DNA of 64,000 bases from Protula sp. h YS-2021 (GCA_949752745.1 OX457033.1:16784156-16848155); one strand, 5' to 3'. Shown: positions 29,351-41,066, counted from the first letter of the stretch. Notes: generated from the letters alone by a model not told the origin. A program made the numbers and translations.

Positions 29351-31260
29351 GTGCATAGCAACACACAAAATGCATATGCTACGCTCTGCGAATAGCCACA
29401 AAATACAAGACTATGTGCGGAATGGCAAAGGATTAGAGCATACGGCGTACGAATAGCGATTATACATTCAGGACCGAAGGAGATCAGCACATCCTGCAAA
29501 GCCGTGCTGTGTATAGCCCAACACAAGGCTGTATACAGAATGGAGCACTTAATGTACCGAATTATGTACCGAGAATTAGAAGAGACCAAACGATGTGCGA
29601 ATGACCTTATCTATGCAAGATTATGTACCGCACAGAATGGGAATAGTGCATATGGCATGCGAACGCCTCTATCTGCGAGCCCATGTGCAGGGTAGAACGG
29701 GAATAGAGCATACAAGGTGCCAGTAATCATAACATGCAAGACTATGTACAGACAGAACGGGAATAGAGCTTGCGCTATGCGAATAGCCACTACATGCAAT
29801 ATTGTGTCCAGAGCACAAAGGGAATATATCGTGCGCTATGCGAATAACCCCTTCACGCAAGACTATATACAGGGTAGAGCAGGAGTAGAGCATTAAGTGT
29901 GTGAATAGAGACAACATGCAACACTCTACGGAGTAGAATTTTATAGAGTATACCGTGTTCGAATAGCTATGTGCAAAGTAGAGTGGGAATATAGCGTGCT
30001 ATGTGCGAATAGTCACATGCGAGACTGTGCAGGGCAGAACGGGAACACAGAACACATGACGTGCGAATAGCCCTAAATGTTAGACTATGTGCAAAGTAGG
30101 GCGGAAATATCGTGTGCGGTGTGCCAATAATCCCATGAGGAATTATGTACAGAGTGGAACGAAAATATAGTGTTCGGTGTGCGAATAGCCTCTACATGAC
30201 TGCCTATTTTGGCATTTTAGAGGCTTTTTGCACATCATATGCTCTGCTCTCATTCTATCTTTTAGGTAAGTAGAACGGGAATATCGCGTGCGGTGTGCGA
30301 ATAGCCACTACGATTGTTGGAATATAGCTGGCGGTATGGAAACAGGAAAGACTGTGTGCAGATTAGTACAGGAATATAGTGCGTGCTGTGCGAAAAGCCT
30401 CTACGAGAGTTTATGAACAAAGTAGAGTGGCAATATAGCGTGCAGTGTGCGAATAGCCACACGAGAGAGACTATGCGCAGAGTAGAACGGAAATATAGTC
30501 TGCGTTGTGCAAATAGCCACTGCAAAAGGCTATGTACAAAGCTGCGGGTTAATATAGTGCGTGGTATGCGAGAAGACACATGAGAGACTATGTACAAAGT
30601 GTAACGGCAATATAGTGTGCGGTGTGCGAAAAGCCTCTACCAGAGGCTATGAACAAAGTCTGGTTGGAATGTAGCGCGCGGCATCTACTGCGAATAGCCA
30701 GTACAAACAAGACTATGTCCAGAGAACAAAGCGAATACATCGTGACCTATGCGAATAACCACTACACTCATGATTGTGTACATGGTAGAGCTGGAAAGAG
30801 CATTCGGTGTGTGAATAAGCATTACACGCAAGATCATTCTACAGAATAGAACAGAGTAGAACAAGAAGAGCATACGGTGTGCGAAACGCCTTTGTGTGGG
30901 AGACCCTGTACAGGGTCACAACGGGAATATAGCCATCAGTGTGCCAATAACCACAACATGCTAGACTATGTCCAGAGTATAAAGTGAATGCATCGTTGCC
31001 TATGCGAATACCCATTACACGCAAGGTTGTGTACAGAGTAAAGCGGGAGTGGAGCATTCGGTGTGCGAAAAGCCATTACATGCAAGACTGTATACAGAGT
31101 AGAACGGAAATAGAACATAGCCATTACATGAAAGCCTCTGTATGCAAGACTATGCACAGGGTAGAGCATCAACAGAGCATACCATTTGCGAAGTCACTAT
31201 GTGTTTGCCTATATATTTGATAGAATGTGAGAATAGCTACTACACCGAAGACTGCAGAGT
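29351..31260. repeat. Satellite field, proximal part B
   Basis: Tandem units of about 60-75 bp with the order GCGAATAGCC[AC]CTACATGCAA, GACTATGTACAGAGTAGA, ACGGGAATAGAGCAT, GCGGTGT. From about 30,270 on, units with GAGAGACTATG and AAAGGCTATG appear, and the second half of the unit begins to mirror the ATAGCC word. A 60-base non-satellite insert lies at 30,200-30,262. Frames of up to 111 codons here are translations of the repeat. Confidence 0.88.
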
Positions 31261-31530
31261 AGAACTAGACCGATTTCGAAAAAGACTTGCGAAACAAACA
31301 CTTGGGATACTAAAAAAATACTTATTGGCTGAGCTAAAAAATTTCTTATCTTATTTCAGTTGTTAAATTCGCATTTTGATTCTTGATGCTGTTCCGGTTA
31401 AGGTTTGCATGAAGAATGAAAAATTTCAGACATAATTAACATTCCTTTTATGATATAAAATTAGATCTAAAATTAAATATTAAATAAAATCTAGCCATTT
31501 GCAAATCATTTAAGAACGCAGTAAAACTTT
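31261..31530. other. AT-rich interruption in the satellite field
   Basis: Unique-looking AT-rich segment between satellite blocks. It has no recognisable element ends and no coding frame. It may be an old insertion or non-amplified DNA. Confidence 0.6.
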
Positions 31531-32400
31531 AGGCCACGTGTGAGACTATGTACAGAGTAGAACGGGATTAAGGCATGCAAAGTGGTAAGTAATAGCCTCT
31601 ATAAGCCTCTATGTACAAAGAAAAGTTGGAATACAGCGTGCGTGTGCAAATAGCCACCGGAGAGGCTATGCGTGGAGTAGAAGCAGAAAACAGCCTACGG
31701 TGTGCCAATAGCCTCTAGGACAGGCTATGAACAACGTAGAGTGAAAATACAGCGTGCAGTCGGCGAGTAGCTACGTGTCATAATACGTACAGAGTAGAAC
31801 GGAAATATGGCGTGTACTGTGCTAATAGCCTCTACTAGCGGCTATGTACAAAGTAGAGTAGGAGTGTGGCGTGTGGTGTGCGAGTAGCGACATGAAAGAC
31901 TTTGCACAGAATAGAAAGTTCCATGTCCATATACCCTCTATGAGAGGCTATGTACAAAGTAGTGTGCGATATGCAAATAGCCACAGGAAAGATTTACAAA
32001 GTAGAGTAGGATGTAAGAGTAGCCACGTGAGGCACTGTACAGGCATGCGGTGTGCGAATAGCCTTCGAAGGCGACTATGTACAAAGCAGAGTGGAAATAT
32101 GGCACGGGGTGTGCTAATAGCCACTAAGAAAGTCTTATGTGCAAAGTACAGCGGGAATAAAACGTGGGCTGTGCAAAAAGCCACACGAGACTATATAATG
32201 TAGATTGGGAATATGGCACACCGTCTGCGAATAGCCCCTGCGAGGGCCTATGTACAAATGTGGAGACTAGAACGGGAACATAGTGAGAGGTGTGCAAATA
32301 GCCACACGAGAGGCCATGTCAAGAGCAGAACAAGAATATGGCGTACCGAGTGCGAATAGCCTCTTAGAGAGGCTATGTGCAGAGTAAAGCGGGAATAGAT
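31531..32400. repeat. Satellite field, middle part with palindromic units
   Basis: Units of about 57-75 bp with AATAGCC...GAG..GCTATG(T) pairs such as AATAGCCTCTAGGACAGGCTATG, followed by an ACAAAGTAGAGTGGAAATATGGCGTG-type spacer. Unit length and spacing are irregular. Confidence 0.88.
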
Positions 32401-32655
32401 TGCGAGTTTTAGACGACCTTCAGATGTGTTTGCGCAAGAGTTAATGTCTGAGAGGTCTATTTCTGGTCAAATTTTGATATGCTTTTAGAATAGTTTCAGA
32501 CGGGATATAGATTAGTTCCAGAATATTTTTTTAATGTAAAAGGCGAGATTTAGATCAGTTTCTTTTTATTTTCCGATTCACAGCAAGCGATACATACACG
32601 TCCATGAAACCGCTTGGGCGAGACATGGACGGGATATGGAAATAAATGTAAAAAT
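32401..32655. other. Second interruption in the satellite field
   Basis: Non-repetitive AT-rich DNA between two satellite blocks, without recognisable element ends or coding capacity. Confidence 0.6.
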
Positions 32656-34368
32656 AAGCCACACAGTGCAATAGCAAATGGCCACAGGAGAGGCTATGTG
32701 CAGAGCAGAACGGGAATTTTACGATCTTTGCGCAAATAGCCCCACCAGAGGCTATGCACAAATAAGAACGGAGAAATAGCGAGAGGCGTGCAAATAGCTA
32801 CACCAAAGGATATTGGCAGATTAGAACGGGAATATAGCGGGAGGTGTGCAAATAGCCACATTAGAGGCTATGTGCAGGGTAGAACGAGAAGAGGACTTGC
32901 AGGGTGTGAACAGCCCCAATTAGCAGCTATGTACAAAGTAGATTGGGAATACGACCAGAGGTGCGAGAATAGCCTTTAGGAGAGGCTATGTTCAGAACAA
33001 AGCGGGAATATAGGGACAAGTGTGCAAATAGCCCCAACAGAGGCTATGCACAAATAAGACCGGAAAAATAGAGAGGCGTGCAAACGCTATGTGCTGATCA
33101 GAACGGGAATATAGCGAGAGATGTGCAAATAGCTCCACTAGAGGCTATGTTCCGAATGGACCGGTAAAATTGGGATATGTGTGCAAATAGCCACGACAGG
33201 CTATGTCGAGATCAGAACGGGAATACAGCGGAGGGTTGCAAATAGCCACATTAGAGGCTATGTGCAGAGTAGACCCAGAATACGAGTGAGAGTAGCCTCT
33301 ATGAGCAGCTATGTACAAAGTGGATTGGGAATATGACAAATGGTGTGCGAATAGCCTTTGCGAGAGGCTATGTGCAGAATAGAACGGGAATATAGCGAGA
33401 GATGTGCAAATAGCCCCACTAGAGGCTATGCTTAGAATAGAACGGGAATATGGGGGATGTGTGCAAATAGCCCCTAGACAGGCTATGCACAAATTAGAAC
33501 GGGAAAATAGCGGAAGGTGTGCAAATAGCAGAGTTAGAGGCTATGTGCAGAGTAGAACCAGAATATCAGTGCGAGTAGCCTCTATGGGCAGCTATGTACA
33601 AAGTGGATTGGGAATAGGACACGAGGTGTGCGAATAGCATTTACCAGAGGCTATGTGCAGAATAGTACGGGAATAGCTAAAGATGTGCAAATAACCCACT
33701 AGAGGCTATGTGCAGAAGAGAACGGGAATATACATGTGTGCAAATAGCCGCGAGAGACTATGTGCAGACTAGAAAGGGAATATAGCGGGAGGTGTGCAAA
33801 TAGCCACATCAGAGGCTATGTGCAGAGTATAGCGAGAATATGATGGCATTGAGGGTACGAATAGCCTCTATGAGCAGCTATGTACAAAGTAGATTGAGAC
33901 TATGGCACGAGATGTGCGAATAGCCTTTACGACAGGCTATGTGCAGAATAGCCCGTGAATATATCGAGAGGTATGCAAATAGCCCTACGAGAGGCTATGT
34001 GCAGAATAGCCCGTGAATATAGCGAGAGGTGTGCAAATAGCCCTATCACGGGCTATGTGCAGAATAGCCCGTGAATATAGCGAGAGGTGTGCAAATAGCC
34101 CTATGAGAGGCTATGTGCAGAGTAGAACGAGAATATGGTGTGAATAGCCCCTATTAGCAGCTATGTACAAAGTAGATTGGGAATTGGACACTCGATGTGC
34201 GAATAGCTATTGCGAGAGGCTATGTGCAGAAGAGAACGGAAATTTCGTGCAAATAGCCACACGAGAGGCTATGTTCAAAAAAGAACGGGGAAAATAGCGA
34301 AGTGTGCAGATAGCCACGAGAGGCTATGCACAGATTAGAATGGAAGTATAGAGAGAGATGTGCAAATA
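32656..34368. repeat. Satellite field, distal part: ~57-bp units in a ~284-bp higher-order repeat
   Basis: Each unit reads GTGTGCAAATAGCC, a loop of 6-9 bases, then GAGGCTATGTGCAGA and TAGAACGGGAATATAGCGAGAG. ATAGCC and GGCTAT form a six-base stem. A distinctive variant, TAGCCTCTATGAGCAGCTATG followed by TACAAAGT and GATTGGGAATA, recurs with its GCAGCTATG word at 32,923, 33,305, 33,588, 33,874 and 34,157. The spacings are 382, 283, 286 and 283. The last three show a higher-order unit of about five basic units. Confidence 0.88.
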
Positions 34369-34440
34369 GCAGTATTTCGCGCTTTCACCATAAGCCCTTT
34401 CACGCTTCTTTCACCGTAAGCCCTTTCACGCTTTCATATG
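34369..34440. repeat. Short tandem duplication, CTTTCACC[AG]TAAGCCCTTTCACG
   Basis: Two copies of a unit of about 30 bp (34,381 and 34,410), immediately after the satellite field ends. Confidence 0.8.
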
Positions 34441-34765
34441 GTTGGTGCCTCACTATTAATTTCTGCATTTTAAGTGAATACCAATCCACTTTGCCGCCTT
34501 TGTTTTTGTCATGACCAAATATAAGATTTTAGCCTGACAAAAACAAGCGGTAGTTCTAATATCAAACGAGCAGTTGCAACCCTTTTTAACTCCGTTCGCT
34601 GTCGGGCTCTACAGTAGTTAAAACAGCGTAGCTGCAATTTAATACTCCGCAGCCTTTTGCTATGGGCAGCGAACCACACACCACGAGCAGGCAGTTACAT
34701 GCCACGAGTATTTTTTTTACCATTCTAACATTTGTTATTACTTTTCAACCTCTGTACAGCCTTTG
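34441..34765. other. Non-coding spacer
   Basis: No gene recognised. The words ACCACACACCACGAGCAGG and CACGAGTA foreshadow the next array. Confidence 0.4.
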
Positions 34766-34767
34766 TG

Positions 34768-35065
34768 AAAATCTGTCTAGCTAACAACGCAGCATGAGCG
34801 CTTTCCATTCACATTCTTTTTACTTTTAAAAGTGCAACATTTTTTAATCTGGCTAGCTGTCCACGCAGCATGAGAGCTTTCAAACCATTTTACAACTTTT
34901 TTTAATCTGGCTAGCTAACCACACAGCATGAGCGCTTCCAAAGCACCTTACCTTTTTTTAATCTGGCTAGCTATCCACGCAGCACGAGTACTTTCAAACC
35001 ACTATACAACCTTTTTTAATCTGGCTAGCTAACCAAGCAGCATGACAGCTTTAAATTTCATTCGT
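34768..35065. repeat. About 65-70-bp minisatellite, 4-5 copies
   Basis: The unit is TTTTTTAATCTGGCTAGCTA, then CCACGCAGCATGAGCGCTTTC and a variable AAACCATTTTACAACC part. Weaker remnants (GAGGCTAGACCACC, TTTTTAACTCCTGGCAGCTA) continue to about 35,360. The GCTAGCTA core is self-complementary. Confidence 0.88.
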
Positions 35066-35656
35066 ATTTTTTAAAGTTTCAATTGTCTTCAGCACACATT
35101 TCAAACCCAGGATAATACAAATACATAAACTGCTCGTTTGAGATAGCTTAGATGTAACATTTTTTTCTCTCTATTTACTTTAAATATGGTAAAACGGTTA
35201 AAAAAGGACAGCTTTAATCTGTGAGGCTAGACCACCCTCTTGTTTAGGAAGCTAGCCACAAACCAGGTCTATAAGCAACCTCTGTTTTTACCCTGGGCAA
35301 CTAATCACATGACCATTCTTCACAATCTAACTACCCTTTTTTAACTCCTGGCAGCTATTCCTTTTTTTAGCAGAAATAATTATAAATCAGCACGTTTGTT
35401 TTGTTGCAGAACTGATTAGCTAAGTCTTTTCTTGGTTTTGATTGGTCGAGACTGTGGCTCTGCGCTTTATTTTTTCACTCATTGTTCGAACGCGTGTTGT
35501 TGAGTTGTTCCTTTGCTGGTATCTTATCTGCATAAAAACGAAACACATTGCAGAAATCAAACACCCTATTTCTTTGGTCGATATGTAGTTTTTGACACAC
35601 TTGCATACGCAAAAAGCAATTCGACATGATAACAATAATAAATATAATTATAATTT

Positions 35657-35797
35657 CATAGGCGTAGCAACCGGGTTGCCCACCCCCTCCCCCCCCCCCC
35701 CACACTTTTCAGAGTGGGAGCCATATTATCCTTCGCCCACCATCACTTACGGAAGTTTGCCCCTCCAGTTGTAAAAACGTGGCTACGCCAATGTTAA
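35657..35797 (-). mobile_element. Short non-autonomous element, GGCGTAGCC-ended family, copy 2
   Basis: Starts AGGCGTAGCAACCGGG and ends ACGTGGCTACGCCAATG, an imperfect terminal inverted repeat. The inside holds a C run and, in reverse complement, ACAACTGGAGGGGCAAACTT and CCCACTCTGAAAAGTG shared with the copy at 15.8 kb. It lies in the opposite orientation to that copy. Confidence 0.78.
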
Positions 35798-35832
35798 TCA
35801 CAATAATAACAATAATAATGACAATAATAATG

Positions 35833-35889
<57 letters not shown>

Positions 35890-35890
35890 T
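35798..35890. repeat. (AAT)n microsatellite
   Basis: Interrupted AATAAC/AATGAC units pass into about 17 clean AAT units directly next to the short element. Confidence 0.95.
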
Positions 35891-36188
35891 TAAAAATAAT
35901 ACAATAGACAAATATAATCACTGTGCGACAGTTCAAAATGCTAGCTTTTGAAAGATTTCGAATTTTCAGCTTGGCCGCTCTCTTTAGTTTACTCAGAGCC
36001 CTCAAAACAGGGAATTTCTATCAACTAATTCAAATCTAATACCTGAACTGTGTATAAATTCGTTTCAGGAAATATCGTCTGTGTGCTTTCGGGATCAGTT
36101 TGCACATCAACTTGTTGCATCAGCATTTGCTCGCCGTTCCGTCTGCAACAAAAATGCTGACAGAAAGCAGTTGTAGCTTATGCCCCGA

Positions 36189-36206
36189 TGGGGGGGGGGG
36201 GGGGGA
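36189..36206. repeat. G homopolymer
   Basis: About 17 consecutive G. It is one of an unusual number of G:C homopolymers between 36 and 56 kb. Confidence 0.9.
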
Positions 36207-36280
36207 GTGGGGCTAAAATTCGTGTACACACACGCAGCGTAACTGCCCGATTCCCCTTCCCTCTCCATACATGCCCCCCA

Positions 36281-36372
36281 ATCCTTTCGTGCTTAAAAAC
36301 ACACGTATCTAACACCAATTTAATATAATCCTTTCGTGCTTAAAAACACACGTATCTAACACCAATTTAATA
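36281..36372. repeat. Exact tandem duplication, 46-bp unit, 2 copies
   Basis: AATCCTTTCGTGCTTAAAAA followed by CACACGTATCTAACACCAATTTAATA occurs twice without change. Confidence 0.95.
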
Positions 36373-36412
36373 CTGCGGCAAAAGTATCTTTTAATCTGAG
36401 AATTCTTCAACT

Positions 36413-36722
36413 TAATTTCGCACACAACAACAACAAATTTCGCACACAACAACAACAATTTAGTACATAAATCAACATATTTCGCACCAAAAACAACAAT
36501 TTAGTACACAAATCAATATACTTCGCACCAAAAAAGAACAATTTAGTACACAAATCAATATACTTCGCACCAAAAAAGAACAATTTAGCACACAAATCAT
36601 CATAATTCCCACCAAAAACAACCATTTAGCACACAAATCAACACTTTTCACGAAAACAAACAATTTAAAACACAAATCAAGAAACTTCGCATCAAAAACA
36701 ACAAATTGCGCACACAATTCAA
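36413..36722. repeat. 42-bp minisatellite, about 7 copies
   Basis: The unit is AATTTAGTACACAAATCAAT followed by ATACTTCGCACCAAAAAAGAAC. The two central copies are identical and the flanking ones are diverged or shortened. Open frames here are repeat translations. Confidence 0.94.
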
Positions 36723-36799
36723 CAACTGTTAAATTCTGTTAAATAATAAAATTAACCATTTAACAAGTCAATTGAAAGCTAGTTAAACTGGAATGACAG

Positions 36800-36985
36800 C
36801 AACTCTATAGAAATGATAGGGCTACATACTTTCAGATCTCCCAAATCATTCCAAAATACAGCAAACTTCCTACTGACGACAGAACTACCCCTGGCTCAAC
36901 CGCGAGAATGTATGCGTGGAAGTTAGGAAACTTCACCCACGTCAGCGGTGAGGGGCGGTCAATCAAGTGAAGCTTGACCCCTGAA
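36800..36985 (+). repeat. Left member of a diverged inverted repeat pair (partner at 41.82-42.0 kb)
   Basis: Contains ATGATAGGG, CAAATCATTCCAAAAT, CTTCCTACTGACG, GAACTACCCCTGG, ATGTATGCGTGG and TCAATCAAGTGAAGCTTG. The partner in reverse complement has ATGATAGG, CAATCATTTCGAAAT, TTTCCTACTGGCG, GAGCTACCACCTGG, GTGTATGTGGGG and TCAATCAAGTGAAGCTTG in the same order. Confidence 0.72.
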
Positions 36986-37049
36986 ACCCCCCTCCCCAAT
37001 TCCCCCCCCCTTGCATCCCCTTACTCCCCACTACCCCCATCGCCTCCCA

Positions 37050-37105
37050 CACGGTCCCACCACACGGTCCCACCACAGGGTCCCATCACACGGTCCCATC
37101 ACAGG
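37050..37105. repeat. 14-bp minisatellite, 4 copies
   Basis: The units are ACGGTCCCACCACA and GGGTCCCATCACA, directly inside the left inverted repeat. Confidence 0.9.
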
Positions 37106-37265
37106 GTCATGTGACCCTGAAGAAAATGAACTAAAACCGCAAATGCTCTCGAGAGGGCTGGCGTCCGGTTAAATAACGCCAACAACGTCGAAATTTTACT
37201 GAACTTATGCGAGGTTTGGCTCAATGAAATAGAACTGATGCCTTTGTCATAGCTTTTGCCATAGT

Positions 37266-37636
37266 CACCAGTGAGATCCAACCAGTCGCGGACACGTAGT
37301 GAGAGCCAACCGGTTGTACACAAGTAATGGGATCCAACCAGTCGCACACACGCAGCCAGATCAAACCAGTCGCACGCGTAGTGACATCCAACCAGTCGCA
37401 CACACGAGATCCAACCAGTCGCACACACGTAGTGAGAACCAACCAGTCGCGCCCACATGAGATCAAACCAGTCGCAAACACATGAGATCCAACCAGATCA
37501 AACAAGTCGCACACATGTAGTGAGATCCAACCAGTCGCGCACACGTAGTGACATCCAACCAGTCGCACACACGTAGTGAGATCCACATAGTCGCACACAT
37601 GTAATGAGATCCAACCAGTCGCGCACACGTAGTGGA
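37266..37636. repeat. 28-bp minisatellite, about 13 copies
   Basis: The unit is GATCCAACCAGTCGCACACACGTAGTGA, with shortened units of about 20 bp (GATCCAACCAGTCGCACACA). The Trp/Cys-rich minus-strand frames of 119 and 154 codons are read through this array. Confidence 0.95.
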
Positions 37637-37639
37637 GTC

Positions 37640-38005
37640 GCATCGTATCAAACGGAAAAATATTGCAAGTAAGTTTTTCCCACATCTGCGTGCAATATTT
37701 TCGTTAGTGCGTGTGTTTATCACATGTTTTCAGTGCAGTATCAATGTTTTCAAGTCGCTTTGCATTGTCCGAGATGCTTGAATACAATGCGTAAAATGGA
37801 TTTCTTTAGTATTACTGAACTTCAACTAGGGTCCGAATTTTGAAGCACGGAGGACTTAGTTTTGTGTAAATTTGCCAGATAAAAATAATAAATAAATATT
37901 TTTAAAAAAAACTGATGAGCAAATGCAGAGCAGAGAGCAGCCATTGTACCGAAACGCTGTTGAAAATGATTTGAATCGATAAATAACCACTAAATGATTG
38001 TAAGG
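37640..38005. other. Non-coding spacer
   Basis: AT-rich, nothing recognised. Confidence 0.4.
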
Positions 38006-38008
38006 ACT

Positions 38009-38105
38009 GGTTGTTTATTTGTTTTGTGCTTAACGCCCAGCACACCGAATATTTGGGCCAATCGCTTAATGATATTTTTGATAGGGCTTTTTCACAGCCA
38101 CACCG
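38009..38105 (+). mobile_element. Fragment of a molluscan-type dispersed short repeat
   Basis: Reads TTATTTGTTTTGTGCTTAAC then GCCCAGCACACCGAATATTTGGGCCA. From memory, molluscan genomes carry many copies of a short repeat starting TTTGTTTTGTGTTTAACGCC followed by ACTCAA.AATATTTC. The match covers about 50 bases, so the assignment is tentative. It supports a molluscan origin of the window. Confidence 0.45.
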
Positions 38106-40100
38106 CAGTCAAAACAAACATATATTTTCACATGCCTATTGAATGAAAGCATATGGGAAATGTTCAGTAATGCACCTTATTTATGGCTGTGCAATGCTTC
38201 TTGAGCTTGATTGTCCTATGGGAATATTTATTGGCTCCTTGTGGGTTCATAGACCTGATCAGTTCATAGGCATCCCTTGATTCGTGGAACTAAATGGTTT
38301 GGACAGAGGATTAAATTTATCACGCTAAAATTGTAAGATTACTTAAACCCAGGCCTCGCTTAAGCCCACTTCTCGAGCCAGATCGGTTTTTGATAATCGT
38401 GGCATTATCTCGACCGTTTTGTACTACCCTTTGTGGCACACTGAGCAATAACTAAGCTGGTTCACCAACCCTTCTTTGGTTCACAGATATCCAGAGCGGA
38501 ATTTCTAACATGTAGTCTATGTTTTTAAACGCTCAATGTTCTTCAGTGCGTTGCTACAACAAACTGTATGGCTTCAAATGCTTTGGAGACATTGTGGACT
38601 TCACAAAAAAATACAGAACTTAAGCACAGATAAAATGAATAATATGAATTTCCCTTCATTTTCGAGTGGATGCATTTTTGCCAGGTTTAATTTACATCAC
38701 TGTCTTATGACCTAATGTTTCCCCTTTGTTTTTACATCGCCTTGCGTCGGTTGGGGGAAACGATATGAACATTTATGAACAATGATCGAAGACGATGGGG
38801 GATGAGAATCAACGAAAAACCCACCGACTACTCCACAATAGTTTACGAGGTTTTTACACCTGCGCCAGTGACCATTGGAGAATTTGGATGTAATGAGAGA
38901 TGATGGTTCCAGACAGCGCGATAGAATCCATGAGCTGCTGCCGAACCTTTCCCAGCAGCCGGCCGGTTTTTACGCCGTCGCCAAGTCAACTGAGAAAATG
39001 TTATCTATATCAGTGCAGTGATGACATTCACAGCAAGGCGAAAACGGAAATGCCAAAAGTATGAACTAGAAAATGCAAGAAAACGTCACACTATTATTTT
39101 TAACTGAACTGAGTTATGTATTAAGTGAAAATCTTAATGTCGTCAAAACATCAGCTGCCGAAACAAATTACTAGTCGAGCAGGAACGTCCATGAATCATT
39201 TTAAAATACAATATAAAAATAACACCTTGAATTACAACTCCAGTGAATTCTAGAAGTGCTCGCGTTCCTTATTCATTTATGACACATTGCGTCATAGAAT
39301 ATTTCGAAAAGGAGTCCAGATAATGCCAAGCTTATCCAGTAATGATCAAGCTTGAACCGCATGTCTAAGCAAAGCCGGGTGAGGTGACCCCTCAGTTTTC
39401 AGCACGTACCCTCGATATTATAAAAAAAACGCATAAATATTGCCGTTTGCTGATGTAACGCATCAATTCTAAGGCAATACTGAGGTATCGTCATTTTTAG
39501 GTTTTTGGGTTATTTTTATGGAACCCGTTCCTTTTCAACGCAATATATTTGGGCGCCTTCAAGCAACATTTTTGCATGCTTATGTCTGTGGCATTTAGTT
39601 CAGTATTTTCCCCATAATTGAGATTTTATCTCGGAATACCCTTTTTATATTTTATGTTAAGAACTGCAAGCAATTCGGACACAGGCAATGCGGAGGTGGT
39701 GAGGAAGGTCAGACCACTATTTCCTTATGCTTTCAGCAATTGGCATGCAAAACTAGAATGGCAAGATCACTGCAATAAGATACGCCTCCACCCATCACCT
39801 AGATTTGTACAATTTATTCATTGCTGAATGGTGAGGTCAGTATAGTTAAATCCCGCCAATCGGTTAAGACGCGTTTATGATTCCACCAAAAAGAACAGAC
39901 ATGCCCTCCCCCAAACCCACAGTGTTCAGTCGTTTCCTACTTTTCAGCGCATGCATAAGCGGCTAATTTTTTTGTAAATGACAAAAACCGAAAGGAAAAT
40001 GTGAAAATGTTGATCCCTGTTCCGTCAATTTTGGCGGGAAAAATACAGCGCTGTATATTTTTTTAAAAATATGAAAAGATAGAGGAATAAATTAAAGTTG
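38106..40100. other. Non-coding, nothing recognised
   Basis: No coding frame with a recognisable domain. Slightly GC-richer at 38,700-39,000 (words such as CCTGCGCCAGTGACCATTGG), which may be part of an old short repeat. Confidence 0.35.
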
Positions 40101-40254
40101 TAAAATGATGCAAGAATTAACATGACAATGTAATGAAATGGACCGATTACCAATTTAAATCTACACAAGAAGAGAACGCAAAATTCTTCATAAAAATCAC
40201 TAAAATTACTAAACACAATATATATCTGCAGTGTATTTCTAACCGGACACAACC

Positions 40255-40863
40255 GGACACAAGTCGCCATTTTGGCAACTTTATTACCGATTTGAAAAAT
40301 AACACGACGTTGCACAACTTCAATATATATAAATTCATGTGCAAGGTAGCATATGCCTAGGATAAATAGTTTCGGAGAACTCGCGTGGAAAGCACCCAAG
40401 CCTTACATTACAGTTAACTCAAAAGATCACAACTTTTCACAAGTCGCCATTTTAACCATTTATGGCCGATTTGAAAAATAATACGGCATTGCACAACTTC
40501 AATATATATATTTTCACTCTACAAGGTTGCATATGCCCAGGGTGAATAGTTTCGGAGATCTCGCGTGGAAAGCACCCAAGTCTTACATTAGAGTTATCTA
40601 ATAAATTGGCATGTTTTGACAAATCGCCAGTTTGGCAATTTTTTACCGATTTGAAAATTAACACAACGCTGCACAACTTCAATATATATATTTTCACTGT
40701 GCAAGGTAGCATATGCCTAGGATTAATAGTTGCGGAGATCTCACGTGGAAAGCACCCATGTCTCACATTGCAGTTATCTCAAAAGATCACAATTTTTGAC
40801 AAGTCGCCGTTTTAGCAAGTTTTGGCCGATTTGAAAAATAACATAACGTTGCACAACCAATTT

Positions 40864-40902
<39 letters not shown>

Positions 40903-40968
40903 CTGTGCAAGGTAACATATGCCTAGGATTAATAGTTGCGGAGATCTCGCGTGGAAAGCATCCAGGAC
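40255..40968. repeat. About 180-bp tandem repeat, 4 copies
   Basis: Successive copies start at the words CGCCATTTTGGCAA (40,264), CGCCATTTTAACCA (40,445), CGCCAGTTTGGCAA (40,625) and CGCCGTTTTAGCAA (40,805). Each has GATTTGAAAAATAACA, GTTGCACAACTTCAATATAT, CAAGGTAGCATATGCC, ATAGTT[TG]CGGAGATCTCGC and GTGGAAAGCACCCA. The TA run inside the unit is 4-5 repeats in three copies but about 17 in the last (40,867-40,900). Confidence 0.93.
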
Positions 40969-41066
40969 GGATAGACGGACTGGCAGAGGGCAATCCTATA
41001 AACCTGTCGACTGGGCTGGCCCGGTTGGGGTCTAATAAAGCTCGGTTGTCTAGTTTCTGAAACTTG

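Noticed and set aside
29269..33637. Numerous 60-115-codon ORFs on both strands
   Set aside because: All follow the satellite unit, and none has codon use or conservation independent of the repeat.
27600..34368. CRISPR-like array (regular repeats with hairpin dyads and variable loops)
   Set aside because: The intervening parts are themselves repeated, unit lengths drift, the genome is eukaryotic and no cas-like gene is present. It is a satellite.
37099..37723. Trp/Cys-rich minus-strand ORFs of 119 and 154 codons
   Set aside because: They read through the 28-bp minisatellite, and the repeat period explains their apparent domain repeats.
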